DNA of 64,000 nt from NCBI GenBank assembly GCA_009823395.1, contig CM020505.1, positions 9,381,129 through 9,445,128 of the forward strand. Reading direction: 5' to 3'. The notes under the pieces were generated by a model, which saw only the letters and a list, made by a program, of their open reading frames with translations, searched no databases and was not told the origin of the DNA. Shown here one piece after another: positions 13,567 to 25,236 of this stretch. Made by a program: the position numbers and the translations under genes. Position 1 is the stretch's first letter. Each line of letters opens with the position of its first letter. Source of the stretch: Thamnaconus septentrionalis (lineage: Eukaryota; Chordata; Actinopteri; Tetraodontiformes; Monacanthidae).

Positions 13567-16500
13567 CTGTGCAGAACAGTGTCAAGTTAATTTGCAATGA
13601 CATTGCAAGAGAGGGGACACAAAGCACAGAGGAGAGGGTCGGGTCGGCTGCCTGGGTAACCTGCAAACTCCGCACATTGTCTGGTCCAGTTCATCCTGCG
13701 CCCTCACGCTTCTTTATCGATAGTTCACCCAAAATACATGCATTTTTTAATGACTAATGTAGGTTTCAATGTATTCTCCAGGCTCATTTTTGATCTGTGT
13801 AACCATGCTGGATTGTCATTAGTGGAAATCATTCTATCCAATGGACAGCTATGGTGTCTCCAATGTGAAAGAAGGACAAATGCACAATGAATCTCCAGTC
13901 TACTATCAACATTAATGCCATGTTTTAAGCAGAAATATCTGCATCAGCATCCTAGACATGAGCGACATGATGATGAGATCCTGACCGAGCCACCTGGTCT
14001 TACACACCCCTAGAAATCACTCTGTATAGGCGACCTCAGACAGTGATGGAGAGCCTCTTGTCAATGCTATGGAACATTTAGAGGGTAAGAAAAAAAAAAT
14101 CAGATTTCAGCACAAGGGAAGGAAGCACACTGTATCACACATGCACACAAAATGCACGCAGCTCCTGGCGAGTGAGCTACAGTCATCAGTCTGGCTAAAT
14201 ATATGGTGTCAACTGCCGCCATTTCATTCCAAGACAAATTGGACTGCCGCATCCTCCAGACGCACGGATGGCATCACGCGAGCAGCGTGGCGACATGCTA
14301 CGTCTTTCTTCGGTGGTTTTCATGTGCCGCTGCAATCCCAGCGGTTGTTCATCCAACCATGACGCTCTTGCGGGGTCACGCGAATGCAGAATGAAATGTC
14401 ACCAGCGCCCACATTCACAACGCAATGACTTTGTCTGTGGCCTTTGTGGCCCACGTGCAGAAATCAGAGAAAATGGCAATCACCCTCCATGTTTGGGCTC
14501 GAAGAAAGCTGATTGGCTGCGGCAGAATTGTGCACAGTGCATTCTGGGGCCCCGCAGAGCACTGCAGAGAGAGACATAAAAAAATCTACATATTTTGTAA
14601 TTTCTTCCATCAGTCTCCCTTTAATCTACTCCCTGTTCATGTTCCAGGAGTCAGGAAATGCCTGTCAAACAAGCCATCCAATCACAGCTTTTGCCGCCTG
14701 CATCGCTGCCTTGCATAATTACATTTCTGGGGAGGTGTGTGTCAAGGCTCGTGCATCACTTGGTTGCAGGGGCAAAAATCAGGCTGAACGCCGACAAGGT
14801 CCGTATTTTTTCCATCGCTCTCCGTTGCCGTCAAGCTCTCCTCCTCCTTTTTACGAACTGCAGGCAAACAGCCCCGTTTCACTGGAAAACGCGTGTGCAC
14901 ACGCTCCAACGGGCCAATTAACTGTCTTGATTACAGTATGTGCCGATACTTGACTGCCGTGTTGGTCGCGGCTCGGCGGTGATTTACCAGAGGTGAGTGT
15001 GCGAGAGAGGAAAAGTGAGGCGGTGGAAGGAGGGGGAAAGAAACGGGGACTGGTCTGACATGGACAGATGGGCGGTCAATGGAGTGTGACCGGCCCAGCT
15101 GCACACACACTCACACAGCGTGACTGTCAAATTGCTGGAAGCTACAATTAATTAAGTGTGGCTATGAATGTGTAAAAAGTAATCTGGACATGTGCATGCC
15201 TTTACCTCCTGCCGCAGAGATGATTTTTGGACTGATGGTGCTCAACACTGACCTGCTGGATGGTTTCTCTGCTGCCAGAATAATTTCTCCCAAGGGGGGT
15301 CGGTTGGAAGCGGCCTGAACCCGACAACTTTTTCGGAAAAATTCAGTGCAACTTTTCGCTTCTCAGACAATCTGAGCGGCATTATCGCTGCGCAAGCAGG
15401 CCAGCCGGCTTGCTGTGCAGAGACAAGCAAAGACTCTCATCTTTGCACGAAAACTGAAGCAAAGCAGCATCTAATTTGTAGTAGGAAATAGTTTATCGCT
15501 GTTTTTTTCTCTTTTCTACCTTCTCTTATTTGGACGGATGTCTTCTGTCTTCCTCAGAAGTGTCACAGGATGTTCGTGTGACATGTCTTATCAGCTGTCG
15601 TTCATGCTGCACATTAACATGAGGCTGTCTGTGTCTTATTTTTGGATACAATTTTTTTGTCAACTATTTCATTAAGATTCTCCTCCCAGATGAAGCTATT
15701 TCCCAAAGGGTTGTCTATACATTTATTTTCCACACTGCCAGCACAAGCCACTAATTAAGATTGTTTTTTTCTTCCACCTTTTACTCCTTGACACTGCATG
15801 ATAAAAAATAATGTGACACGTCCCTAAGCTCCTTATTGGCCCAGAAGACCTCTGACCAGGTTGTGCAGCCAAGAGAAACAAAATAAAGTTGCAGAGAGCG
15901 TTTGCGGAGCAACAGTACGACTGTTAGGCTGACTGCATGACGGAGCCATTAGACAGCAACAGAGAAGAGGACGCAGCTGAGCACAGCGTCGCGCTCCTCA
16001 GGAGGCAACCCGAACACCATTTGGTAAACAGGATCCTATGTGCTCCGGTGAACATGAGCACGCGCAAACACACGCAGACGCACATGTTTGCAGAAACATG
16101 TTTTTTTTTTTTTCTTTCTCTCTCATTGGTTTTATGGGTCTATTAAAGTAACTTTGCCAATGGAACGCCACTGCCTCGGTTCTTTTACACACGCATTCCT
16201 GTTCTGCTTTGAAGAGCTGCTGCTTGGCCTCCAACACCAACACACAGAGGTGTGTAAGAAAAGCACTCAGGGCATCCATCTGCACTCACATTTTCAAATT
16301 AAATCGCGATAACTCTTGCTATGATAAATACTTGTTGTGCGATGACTAACTGGTAAATTTTTATTATTATGAGTTGGCGTTTACGAGCCGTTATAAACGC
16401 TGTAGAAACGGTTTACGAGACACTACATTGCGGCTCTGCAACAGGAGAAACAATAATCCCGATAATGGCAAATTTATTTCTTTTACCGCCAGTGGATATA

Positions 16501-19072
16501 ATGAAATTATATTTCCAAGAAATAGAGCTACCAATCCAAGGGCAAATGTCTTTTATATCGTTAACATGCAGTGCACCGTCGCACTCCAGCGTGAGAGCGG
16601 AAGTTATGCACTTTTACAGAGACACAGAACAGAGGATTTGAAAACAAGTCCTTGTGACATCCATGGCTTTAAAAATGCAAGACCCACACAAAGTCACGCA
16701 GTGTGAAATACAGTGCCAGAGGTGTCATTGGTGCAATATCTACAGTTTCAGACGAAGGCATTTGTAAAGCACAAAATGCGGCACTGCGATCCAGAGATGA
16801 GATGGGCCTTAGACTTTTTTTTTTTTTTTTTTTTTTTTAAACATCTCAGTTAATAATACAATGCAATAAAATATGTTCATTTAACTAATGAAGAAGAATA
16901 AAGAGAACAGACTAGGGTTTGTGTTGTGTTTGAATGTGGCTAGGAAAATTAACTACTTTGGCCTTATCGGTACAAAACAGCAGGACAGATAGATGTCGCA
17001 GCGTAATTTTAACACACTCTATCCATCCTGGGTTGTCAAGGACACACACGCGTTTGACCCTCCTGTGCGAAAACCTCCACCACAGTTTTTAGTTTGTCAC
17101 CGTGCCTCGCATCAACAAATGTGTCACATTGTCACTTAACGGCGCGCCAAAGTGTGAACCTGGAACAAATGCACGACCTAGAAGCTGACACAACACAACA
17201 TCAACAAATCAAATCTTGAGTGCAAATTGCAAAGTTCTTTTACTGACTAGACTGGAAGATCTACATCCAGTCAGCGTCGACCCTGCTAAAGCCAACCATA
17301 TCCTTAAATTCAGCGAACACATCAGCGCACACCAGAAGATCTCTATCAGTGTGTTTTATTATTCTGTGCACTGACATCACTGACAGGATTATCTTGTGAT
17401 CAGATACGACACCAGAACATCTTGCAACTTTTATTATCCTCCTCCTCTCTTCCAGATTCCACAATTATTCATGCAATGGGTTGGAACATGGCCCAAAAAT
17501 GGCAATGTATATATTATTTGTTTTCAATTACGTTGTTGAAATCAAATAGCCAATTTTGCACCCTTTCACAGATGCCTGATGCCAGTTGACTCGAGCAAAT
17601 ATTTTCGCTGGCACGTCAGTCTTGACAAATGTGATGATTTGTAATCCTGTCGTTCACACATCTCGCTGTTCCCGGATATTTCACCCCAAAATACACAGAA
17701 ATAAAGCAATTATTACAGAGTGCCTCTGCAACAGTCATTTTAACTGGGGCAAGCGGGACTGAAAATTTGATTTCAGAGCATTGGCAGATTAAAGAAGCCA
17801 ATTTGTACCTTAGTGAAATGTGTGTGTGTTTTTTTTAATCTTTATCTATAGGGTATATTTCCTTTCATCACTGCCTCTTGTTTCTAATTTCTAATTTAAT
17901 TGGTTTAGCGCAGAACGCCCATTGCTTAGGGGGCAACATATGTGCAAATATTCACGGTCACATCCTTTTGTTGGTTGATTGCACAAAATTAACTTACTTA
18001 GCTTTCCCCCCCGGTTCCCTTGAAATATTTCCAATACTTGCATACTCCCTGAAAAATTCCTTCGAGATTACACCTTTTAATGATGTGCTGACACGCATTT
18101 GCTTTACATCTTGTGCATTATGCTGATTTTATATTTTACTTGAAAATGAATACCTGATAAACCAGGCCTGTCTGGTTATCTCCACCTCATAAGCAGATAG
18201 CATTTACATTCCTTCTTGTCAGAATCTTGAGTTTTCAAGGCCACAGTTTGGTACCATCCGCTCGGTGGTTTGACAAATAGAACAGCGCAGTATAAACATC
18301 TCTTACTCATAGGCTCTGCAGTCTGTTATGCTTCTTCTCTTTTACCAGCAGTGAAAATGACCTCAGGTCAGACTTGAAGCCAAGCAGCAAAAACGAAAAC
18401 TCAGTTTCCATACATTGCAAGGTTAAATGCAGTACGATGTAAATGAAATTCTATGGCTTTTTTTTTTTTTTTTTGCCAAGATTAAATATAGATAACAACA
18501 AAAACAATCCATTAGAGGTAAATATGTTTCATATATTATTAATCGTAGAGGTGTGTATATATATATGTTTACATTTGAATACCAAACAGCTTGAAAAACT
18601 AACACACACATTCAACTGCTGTATTTTAACTTGTGTGGAAGTTGCAGGGAGCAAGAGCCACTTTTCCAGTGCGACTGCAAAAACAACGTTTTCAAACATT
18701 GCTCACAAAGGAGGAGCCCTGTTTGCCCTACTGCCGACAACCACACAGGTGAAACCAAAGCTTTGGTCCAGCACACTAAAGCCACCAGACACTTGCCGAC
18801 CTTGCCAGTGTGAATGACAGCTTGACCACTAGCAGCCCAACACTTTGTTTGCCAGCACGGCCAAGTCGGAAACACCTCTGAGGACCTCTCCCTTTATAAA
18901 CCCGGTGGAATCTCTGTGTTGCCGTGGACAAAGCCCAAGAAAGGGGCGGCGAGTAAAAAAGTGAGGGCGAAGTGGATGTGAGAGCAGAAACAGAGAGAAG
19001 GACTCAGGGATGGATGGAGCAAGAAGATGCAGGAGACAGAAAGACAGTGGTGGATGTTTCCTTTCAGGTACG

Positions 19073-19110
<38 letters not shown>

Positions 19111-20819
19111 GATCAACCTTTGTATACTCACATCTCGGGCTGAACAGGGTCATATCAGGAACACACAGCAACCAGGAGACTGAAAGGAGACACCAGCTGG
19201 GGATCTTCCTGCTCGCAACCCACTCTCTTTATGTCCTCACGCTTGTCGTGCGCGTGCGTGCGCTCGTATGTGTCTGCGTGCGTGCGTGCTTGTGTGTGCG
19301 CACAGGCTGACTGCTGTGATACTACTGAGTCAGTAACAAACCAGCTAGAGAAGCACCGATGGGACGTACCAAATGTTTTCCTCCGGCAGGGGTGGAGGGA
19401 GGCGCAGTCGGCTGTTCCATCGGCAGAAGAGCTGGCGGGAGGAAGGGATGAGTGCGCAGCTGGTTGCCACTCAGCAACAGGAGCTTGGCTGGAGCTCAGA
19501 GGAATCCCAGCCATGCGGAAGGGAAAGTGCCAGAGCGGGGGTCTGTAGTTGCGTCGTCGCCGTGTCAAAGGGCACAAACCTGAAGGAGCTGCTGTGCTCA
19601 TGCTTGACTGGCGGTGTCCACTTCATCGTAAGGAGCTAAGTCACGACCATTAGTAATAACACATATTGGTAATATGCAACTCCTTCAGCTGAGAATGTCC
19701 AAACACCATTGAAACATCCAGCTGAGCTACCAGTAAACACAAACTGAAGCTTCCTGTGTTTCCTTTTTGATCACAAGATCGACTCCATTACTGAAATGCT
19801 GTTAATCCGAGAACACACTGAACAGAATTTCGTCTTCCATTCTACAAACTGCGGCGGCTAATTGTCGCTCCATTTTTTTGTTGTGCGCCAGTTGGAGGGA
19901 GAATACACTGGAGGGCATTTAATCTTTCAGGCTCCCGAGCAGTGACTTTCATGTGGGTTTAATTAGCTTCTTGAACAACCAACACAGGGTAAGACTGGCT
20001 GCGAGCCAAACTTTAATCTTGGTAAACTCTAAAAAGATTATTACCTCTTTTCACACAACACTTAACCCAGGCAGAATTGCATTATTAAACTTTTAACCCT
20101 TTGCATACTTGCACTCTTGGCAGTGAGACAAGAAGATAAATCTGCCCCAGTCCTCTGAAATTAAAAGGCACAGTAGTTAAAATGTCATTTTTGCTATGAA
20201 CAATACCTTTGTCATGTTAAAATGTGCATGTATCTAACAATATGAAGCAAATGAAGCGAACAGCAAAATAGAAAACAAGGACATTCTGTTTTCTATTGCA
20301 ATGCAGTTGTCTTCCGGGTGAAGCACTGGGCAATTTTGAGAATGTTTTGACAACGAGGAGCATAACTGGTAGAGTCTACAGAGGCAGGCAGGATTAAGTT
20401 TTTTCCAACGTTCCCTCATCTGACTGACCAAACCTGACCTTTATGTTCCAGCGCTGCTTTTCTTTGGCACACTGTTGTAAGGGGCGATACTCAAAAGCTG
20501 CAACAGCAGCCATCAAGAGACACCATCAAAAGATAAACACACTCGATGCAGAAGATTGATTCTTGCCTGGTTAAGTAGATCAAGGATCGCTGGAACACCA
20601 TGAAAAAATTTGAGAGAACTGCACTCATGACCTTTCTGTGAACCTGAAGCTGTGCCTGCAAGTTGTTTTAAAAGGCCTGAGTCTTTCAGTGAGTTACATG
20701 TTAAAAAGTCCATGTTCCCCCTTATTTTACCACCATGCCAACAATGACTCGACATGTTGAGCACAGCATGAACAGTTTGCCTATGGGACTAGAGGGACGA
20801 TAAAGTGCCAACATAATCT
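13567..20819. other. Gene-free stretch, 13.6-20.8 kb
   Basis: No supported gene. The stretch has a poly-T run at about 16,816-16,838, (CA)n at 19,074-19,108 and a CpG-richer patch around 14,230-14,560. Between 16,370 and 16,700 is a low-repeat block, open in two plus frames for about 90-110 codons, with no protein similarity I recognise and no clear splice frame. The CpG-richer patch lies upstream of the minus-strand candidate exon at 13.5 kb and could be its promoter side, but nothing specific shows this. Confidence 0.5.
19074..19108. repeat. (CA)n microsatellite
   Basis: About 17 CA dinucleotides without interruption. Confidence 0.9.
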
Positions 20820-21440
20820 AGATTTGTTCGTTCCTCTTCTTTGGGCTGCTTCACTCAGAGATGGCCCAAGCCAATCACCTGCATCCTCTTCTCTCACACC
20901 AGCTCTCTTCATGTCCTCTTTCACTACGTCCGTAAATCTCCTCTTTGCTCTTCCTCTCAACCTCCTGCCTGACAGTCCCAACCTCAGCATCCTTCTGCCA
21001 ATATATTCAGTGTCCCTCCTCTGGACATGTCCAAACCATCTCAATCAGGCCTCTCTGGCTTTAGCTCCAAAACATTTATGATGCACAGTTCCTCTGATGT
21101 CCTCACTCCTGATTCTGTCCATCCTGGTTCCTCCCAAAGAGAAGCTCAAAATGTTACCGCCAGCTCTGCTTCAGTCTTTTCCTCAGCGTCGCTGTCTCTG
21201 AGATTCTGAAATGTACAATGTCGCTGCTCTCACAACCATTTCCACACTTTTACCATTTTCCACACCTTACTTTCATTCCTGTCATCGGTACTTTTTCCCC
21301 ATCACACTCTGTCCAACCTGCTTGCAAAGGCATCTTCACATCTGTTCCACACTCTCCATTGCTGTGCATTGACCCCCAAGTACTTAATGTCCCTCACCTT
21401 CTTTATCTTTACTTTACTGGACTGTAAGCTCACATATGGG
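20820..21440 (-). mobile_element. RTE-clade LINE, degenerate 3' end of ORF
   Basis: Read on the minus strand, the region carries the carboxy-terminal part of an RTE-type (RTE-X/Rex3-like) non-LTR retrotransposon ORF. First comes a block with a YLGVN segment near 21,370, matching the reverse-transcriptase-distal KYLGS region. It is followed after frame breaks by the family's characteristic tail RWFGHVQRRDTEYIGRRML (21,040 downwards) and a basic GRAKRRFTDVVKEDM segment. The reading frame is interrupted between the blocks and the upstream endonuclease and catalytic RT parts are absent. This is therefore an inactive, 5'-truncated copy, as is usual for LINE insertions. The clade is assigned from recall of the tail motif, not from a search. 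Confidence 0.88.
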
Positions 21441-24329
21441 TTATATATGAAAAAAATAGGCCCCATGCCTTTTTATAATGCATAGGGTCAACACACACAC
21501 AGCACCCACACTCAATGACAACCAGTGTTTTCAGAGGTATTACTGTATCTTGACACGATAATCTTCTTTTTAAATGCACCGCTGCATTCTCCCCCCCACC
21601 TCAGAGCGCCTTAGACAGCTCATACATTATCACCGAGTGCCATTTCCTCTCTCCATGTCACATCCACTGTCTCCCCTCGCACCGTCCTCGGCCTAGCCAC
21701 TCTCTCCCTCCCAAGTGTCCCGGTGTGAAAACCTTATTATGTCCTGCCGCCGGACCCGCAAACTCAATCGGACAAAGAGTCACAGACTGGGATCCAGCCG
21801 ACGCTGTGCAGCGCCCACATAGTTCTGTATGTGTGTTTGTGTAATCAGCAGTGAATAAATCATGAAGGGTTCTCTGTCAGCGTGACAGTACCCAGGTGCT
21901 GAGATTTTGCCCCTTTCAAGCTCCAGGTAATTGTGGCAACGGTGCAATTTGGTGGCGCTGACAAAAACGAGGCCTGGAGCCAGGTTCCCATTTCACAAGT
22001 CTTTAACTGGCACCTCGTTCACTCTGTTTCGCTCCCGGGCCACCAGCTAATTCGCTTTAAAATTACCCCTCTGTTCAATTAAAGCAAACAAAAAAAAAAA
22101 TCTAAAAATACAAAGAATTATTTTTTATTGAAAGAAAAAATATATATAAAAAAGATTTAAAAAAATATGTGGCTTTCTTTTTTGCATTTGCTTTGAGGTT
22201 GAATTCTTTGAATTAGGGATGACAGAGTCTCCCTATTAATCCAGATGGATGTCAGGGTGCGATGAGGCTGTCTCTCCATGGGACGACTGTCAAGCACAGG
22301 ACACACAGGTGGATTCTTTTCATCAAAGTTGTGATCTTTTGAACACTGAAAACTGTTTAGACAAGAGAATAAGCATTCTGTGGGATGTTGATTAAAGAAA
22401 TATTGGCCAGTTGCTTGCTTTCGTGCTACATAGAGGAATTAGTTATCTTCAAAGGTACAATAAGAGGTGTCTGTCTGTACAGTTTCTCTCTTATGTTCAG
22501 AGAAAGGAGAGAGAGAGAGAGTCTGAACTGAGTGGTCGTCTCAAACAGTCCCATTCATCATCCTCCAGAACCTCATCGGTCTGCGTCGGGGATAGCCTTG
22601 CTCACTTGAACTACCCATCTCTAAGAAATAGAGAGGGGAAAAAAAATCTCCTCTTCTAACCAGTGGTTCCCACAGCAGCCTGAAAATAAGGGACGCACAA
22701 ATAATGAACCCTTTGAGAGCACATTTGATTCAAACATTAAAAGAACAGCAGGTGATAATTTTTCTACAACAAGAGCTCAGTGAAAAATACAGTGTTGTCC
22801 CGATTTCGGGGTAGTGTTGATGTCTATTGAACATCTCAAAGCTCTACTTGTGCTCTCCACCTGCCTCTAAACGGTCCACTGTATGTTGTTTTGTTTTTGT
22901 TTTTTTTGTTGTTGTTGTTGTTGTTGTTGTTGTTTTTTTACCAGGATCCTGTAAAGTTTGCTGGATTTCTCAACAACATTTTTTTGGACATTGTCATCTG
23001 ACCACTCAGTGCAAGGATCTCCCTGCTAGTAGTACAGAGCTACTGCGGCTCCGTCTTTCAGGCCCGCTCATCTCTCATGGTCGCCCACTCCTCCTCCTTT
23101 CAGCACTTGATCCACTTCCCCCCACTCTGTCAGGCTTCATCACTCTTTGAAGTTAATGAGTCAAAACTATCAGTCGTTTCGCTTTTAATTAGAAAACGGT
23201 CAGAATGATTACATTTTTAATTGAAACTGTCATTTTCAATTAAGATATGACATCCTTGAGAAGCCTTCTCCTCTACTAACCCTGTCCTTTTTTATTTATT
23301 TATCGCCAGCTCTCTCAAGATGTTTCGCTCCTTCGCCTTCTCATCTCTTCCTGCCTCACCAGGGTGCTTCCCATTTGGGCCCAACAGAGGACTCACCTTG
23401 GCTCTCACGGCTTATAGCAATACTGTCTCACTTGCATAAGCTTGCACACTGACTTGACATTCCAAAGTAGATCACAAAGTCAATTCTCAAGACTCATCTT
23501 CGCTTGCCAGATTGATATTTCGTGTTGGGCTGATGTTATTGCCTTCACAACACTTTACTTTGGTATTTAACACAAGCAGGCAATTAAGGGGTATCATGGG
23601 GAGGGATACGTTTCTCTGGTCGGCCTCAGGGAGGCCATGTCTGGATCGGCTCATTTGGAGAAAATTCAACTGGAGGCTCTTTGGGTGTTGAGGGCCAGTG
23701 TTCAGTCATGATATTGGGTCAAAATACATTAAGGATGCTGTCCCTGGGCTGCCTGCACTCGCAACACCCCCTGACAGTGCACCCTGGTTGATGACATAAT
23801 TACGCGCTGACTGTAGCCGATGGCAACACCTTGGCCAGCTGCACTCTGAAGTCACTGGTGCTTACTGAAGGACGCGAAGAGAAAGCTACAGAACAAACAA
23901 CAAAGACAGTAAAGAGACCCCCAGAAAAGAGCAACAAAAGGAAAGCTCGTCATGCAATTAAATGTGATACAATAACACAAACCAACTAACAATTTGATAG
24001 TCAAACCTTAAATAAAGACAAAACAGAGCAAAGGTGATGTGAGATATGCCTGGAAGAACTTTATTTATTGCACATTTATGTCTGTTAGTCTGAAGTCACT
24101 CCAACTCTCACGTTCCAAAGGTTGGAACCAGACTGCAGAACACTCACAAGAAATTTCATTTTAAGGGAGAATAAACTCAAAACACGAGCAAAATCATGTG
24201 GGCTTGCTGGCTGTATGAGTAAAGTGGGTGGCGGGGGGCGCAGAGTCACGTCTAGTGGGGCACGAAACACCGGGCAGGAGGGAGACGGGGTGCCCGGGGG
24301 AACTTTAATGTGAACTTTTTCCACGGAGG
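21441..24329. other. Gene-free stretch between two transposon remnants
   Basis: No coding exon is supported. It holds an A/T-rich patch at 22,085-22,170 and a (TTG)n run at about 22,908-22,933. A CAGTGGTTCCCA word at 22,661 resembles the terminal sequence of hAT elements, but no matching 8-bp target duplication pairs it with the end at 25,295. Confidence 0.5.
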
Positions 24330-24964
24330 AAAAATTAACAAAAAGTGTTCAGTTGGTTGTAGCTAAGAAAAACGCTGCTCAGGTACACAGGATGGACAAA
24401 TATTTGACAGGGACGAAAAGAAGAATTCAGGAGTCCGGCGGTGGCCAGTGTTCTTTGTTGTTGGCCACTTTTGGCTGTAGAATCGTTCTGAGTAGCTGCG
24501 GAACGATGGTGTCGTCCACGCCAGACTTGAAGCGGGGTGCACCTCCGCCGCGCGCGATCTATTTTCTTTCTAATGCTCGAGCCACGAGCGAAAAAGCCAG
24601 AGGACAATGAACAGTTTTCGAGCGCTGATAGAACGTAATCAAACACCTTTGCATCAGTACGTGATCTACGCCGCGACTGGCGCGATATTATGACTTAGCG
24701 CACGCAAGGCTCAACGTCATCCCGTGTGGCAGGTAGAAAATGTGATGTTGTCGCATGACTGATGTTGTTGATGTGGTCAATTTCATCAAAACAAGATCCC
24801 TGAAAGCGCGGCTATTCTCTGCACTTTGTGAGGAGATGGGAGCACAACATAAAGCTGTGTTGTTTCACAGGGAAGCCAGGATGGTGGATGTTACAAAAGT
24901 GGTTTGCCAAAAAAAGTTATTTGCACAGCAGAAAAGTGAAAGGAATATTCTTGTTTAAAAAGTA

Positions 24965-25228
24965 GACATGGGGCCACTTGCATCGGGATCCCTCAAGACA
25001 CAGCCACGTCAAATTTGGGGCTTCTAGCCCATGAGGAACCCCGAAACCCAAACCCTAATACCAGCAGTAACCCTAACCCTAACCCTAATTCCAGCCTTAT
25101 CGCTAACCCTAATGCCATGCAAGTCTATGGGGTCAAAAGTCAACTTTGTCCTAGAGACATGGGACCACTTGCAGGTTCATCGGGATCCCTCAAGACACAG
25201 CCACGTCAAATTTGGGGCTTCTTGCCCC
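24965..25228 (+). repeat. Tandem-like duplication with (CCCTAA)n core
   Basis: A block of about 62-66 bp containing GGGATCCCTCAAGACACAGC is present near 24,965-25,026 and again near 25,157-25,224, with a spacing of about 193 bp. The second copy has a 4-bp insertion. The interval between them includes about three telomere-like CCCTAA units (about 25,069-25,090) and degenerate relatives of them. The array sits inside the 3' part of the hAT remnant and may be a subterminal minisatellite of that element. Confidence 0.8.
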
Positions 25229-25236
25229 AAATTTGG
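25208..25236. repeat. Inverted repeat AAATTTGGGGC ... GCCCCAAATTT
   Basis: Two 11-bp arms separated by a short spacer form a near-perfect palindrome at the right end of the second duplicated unit. It is probably part of the subterminal structure of the transposon. Confidence 0.7.

Noticed and set aside
14513..14953. 146-codon plus-strand ORF, the longest in the left half
   Set aside because: No recognisable domain, no splice sites in frame, and two other plus frames are also partly open there; likely chance in a stop-poor patch.
25069..25095. Interstitial telomere marking a chromosome fusion
   Set aside because: Only about three CCCTAA units, embedded in the duplicated end of a transposon remnant.
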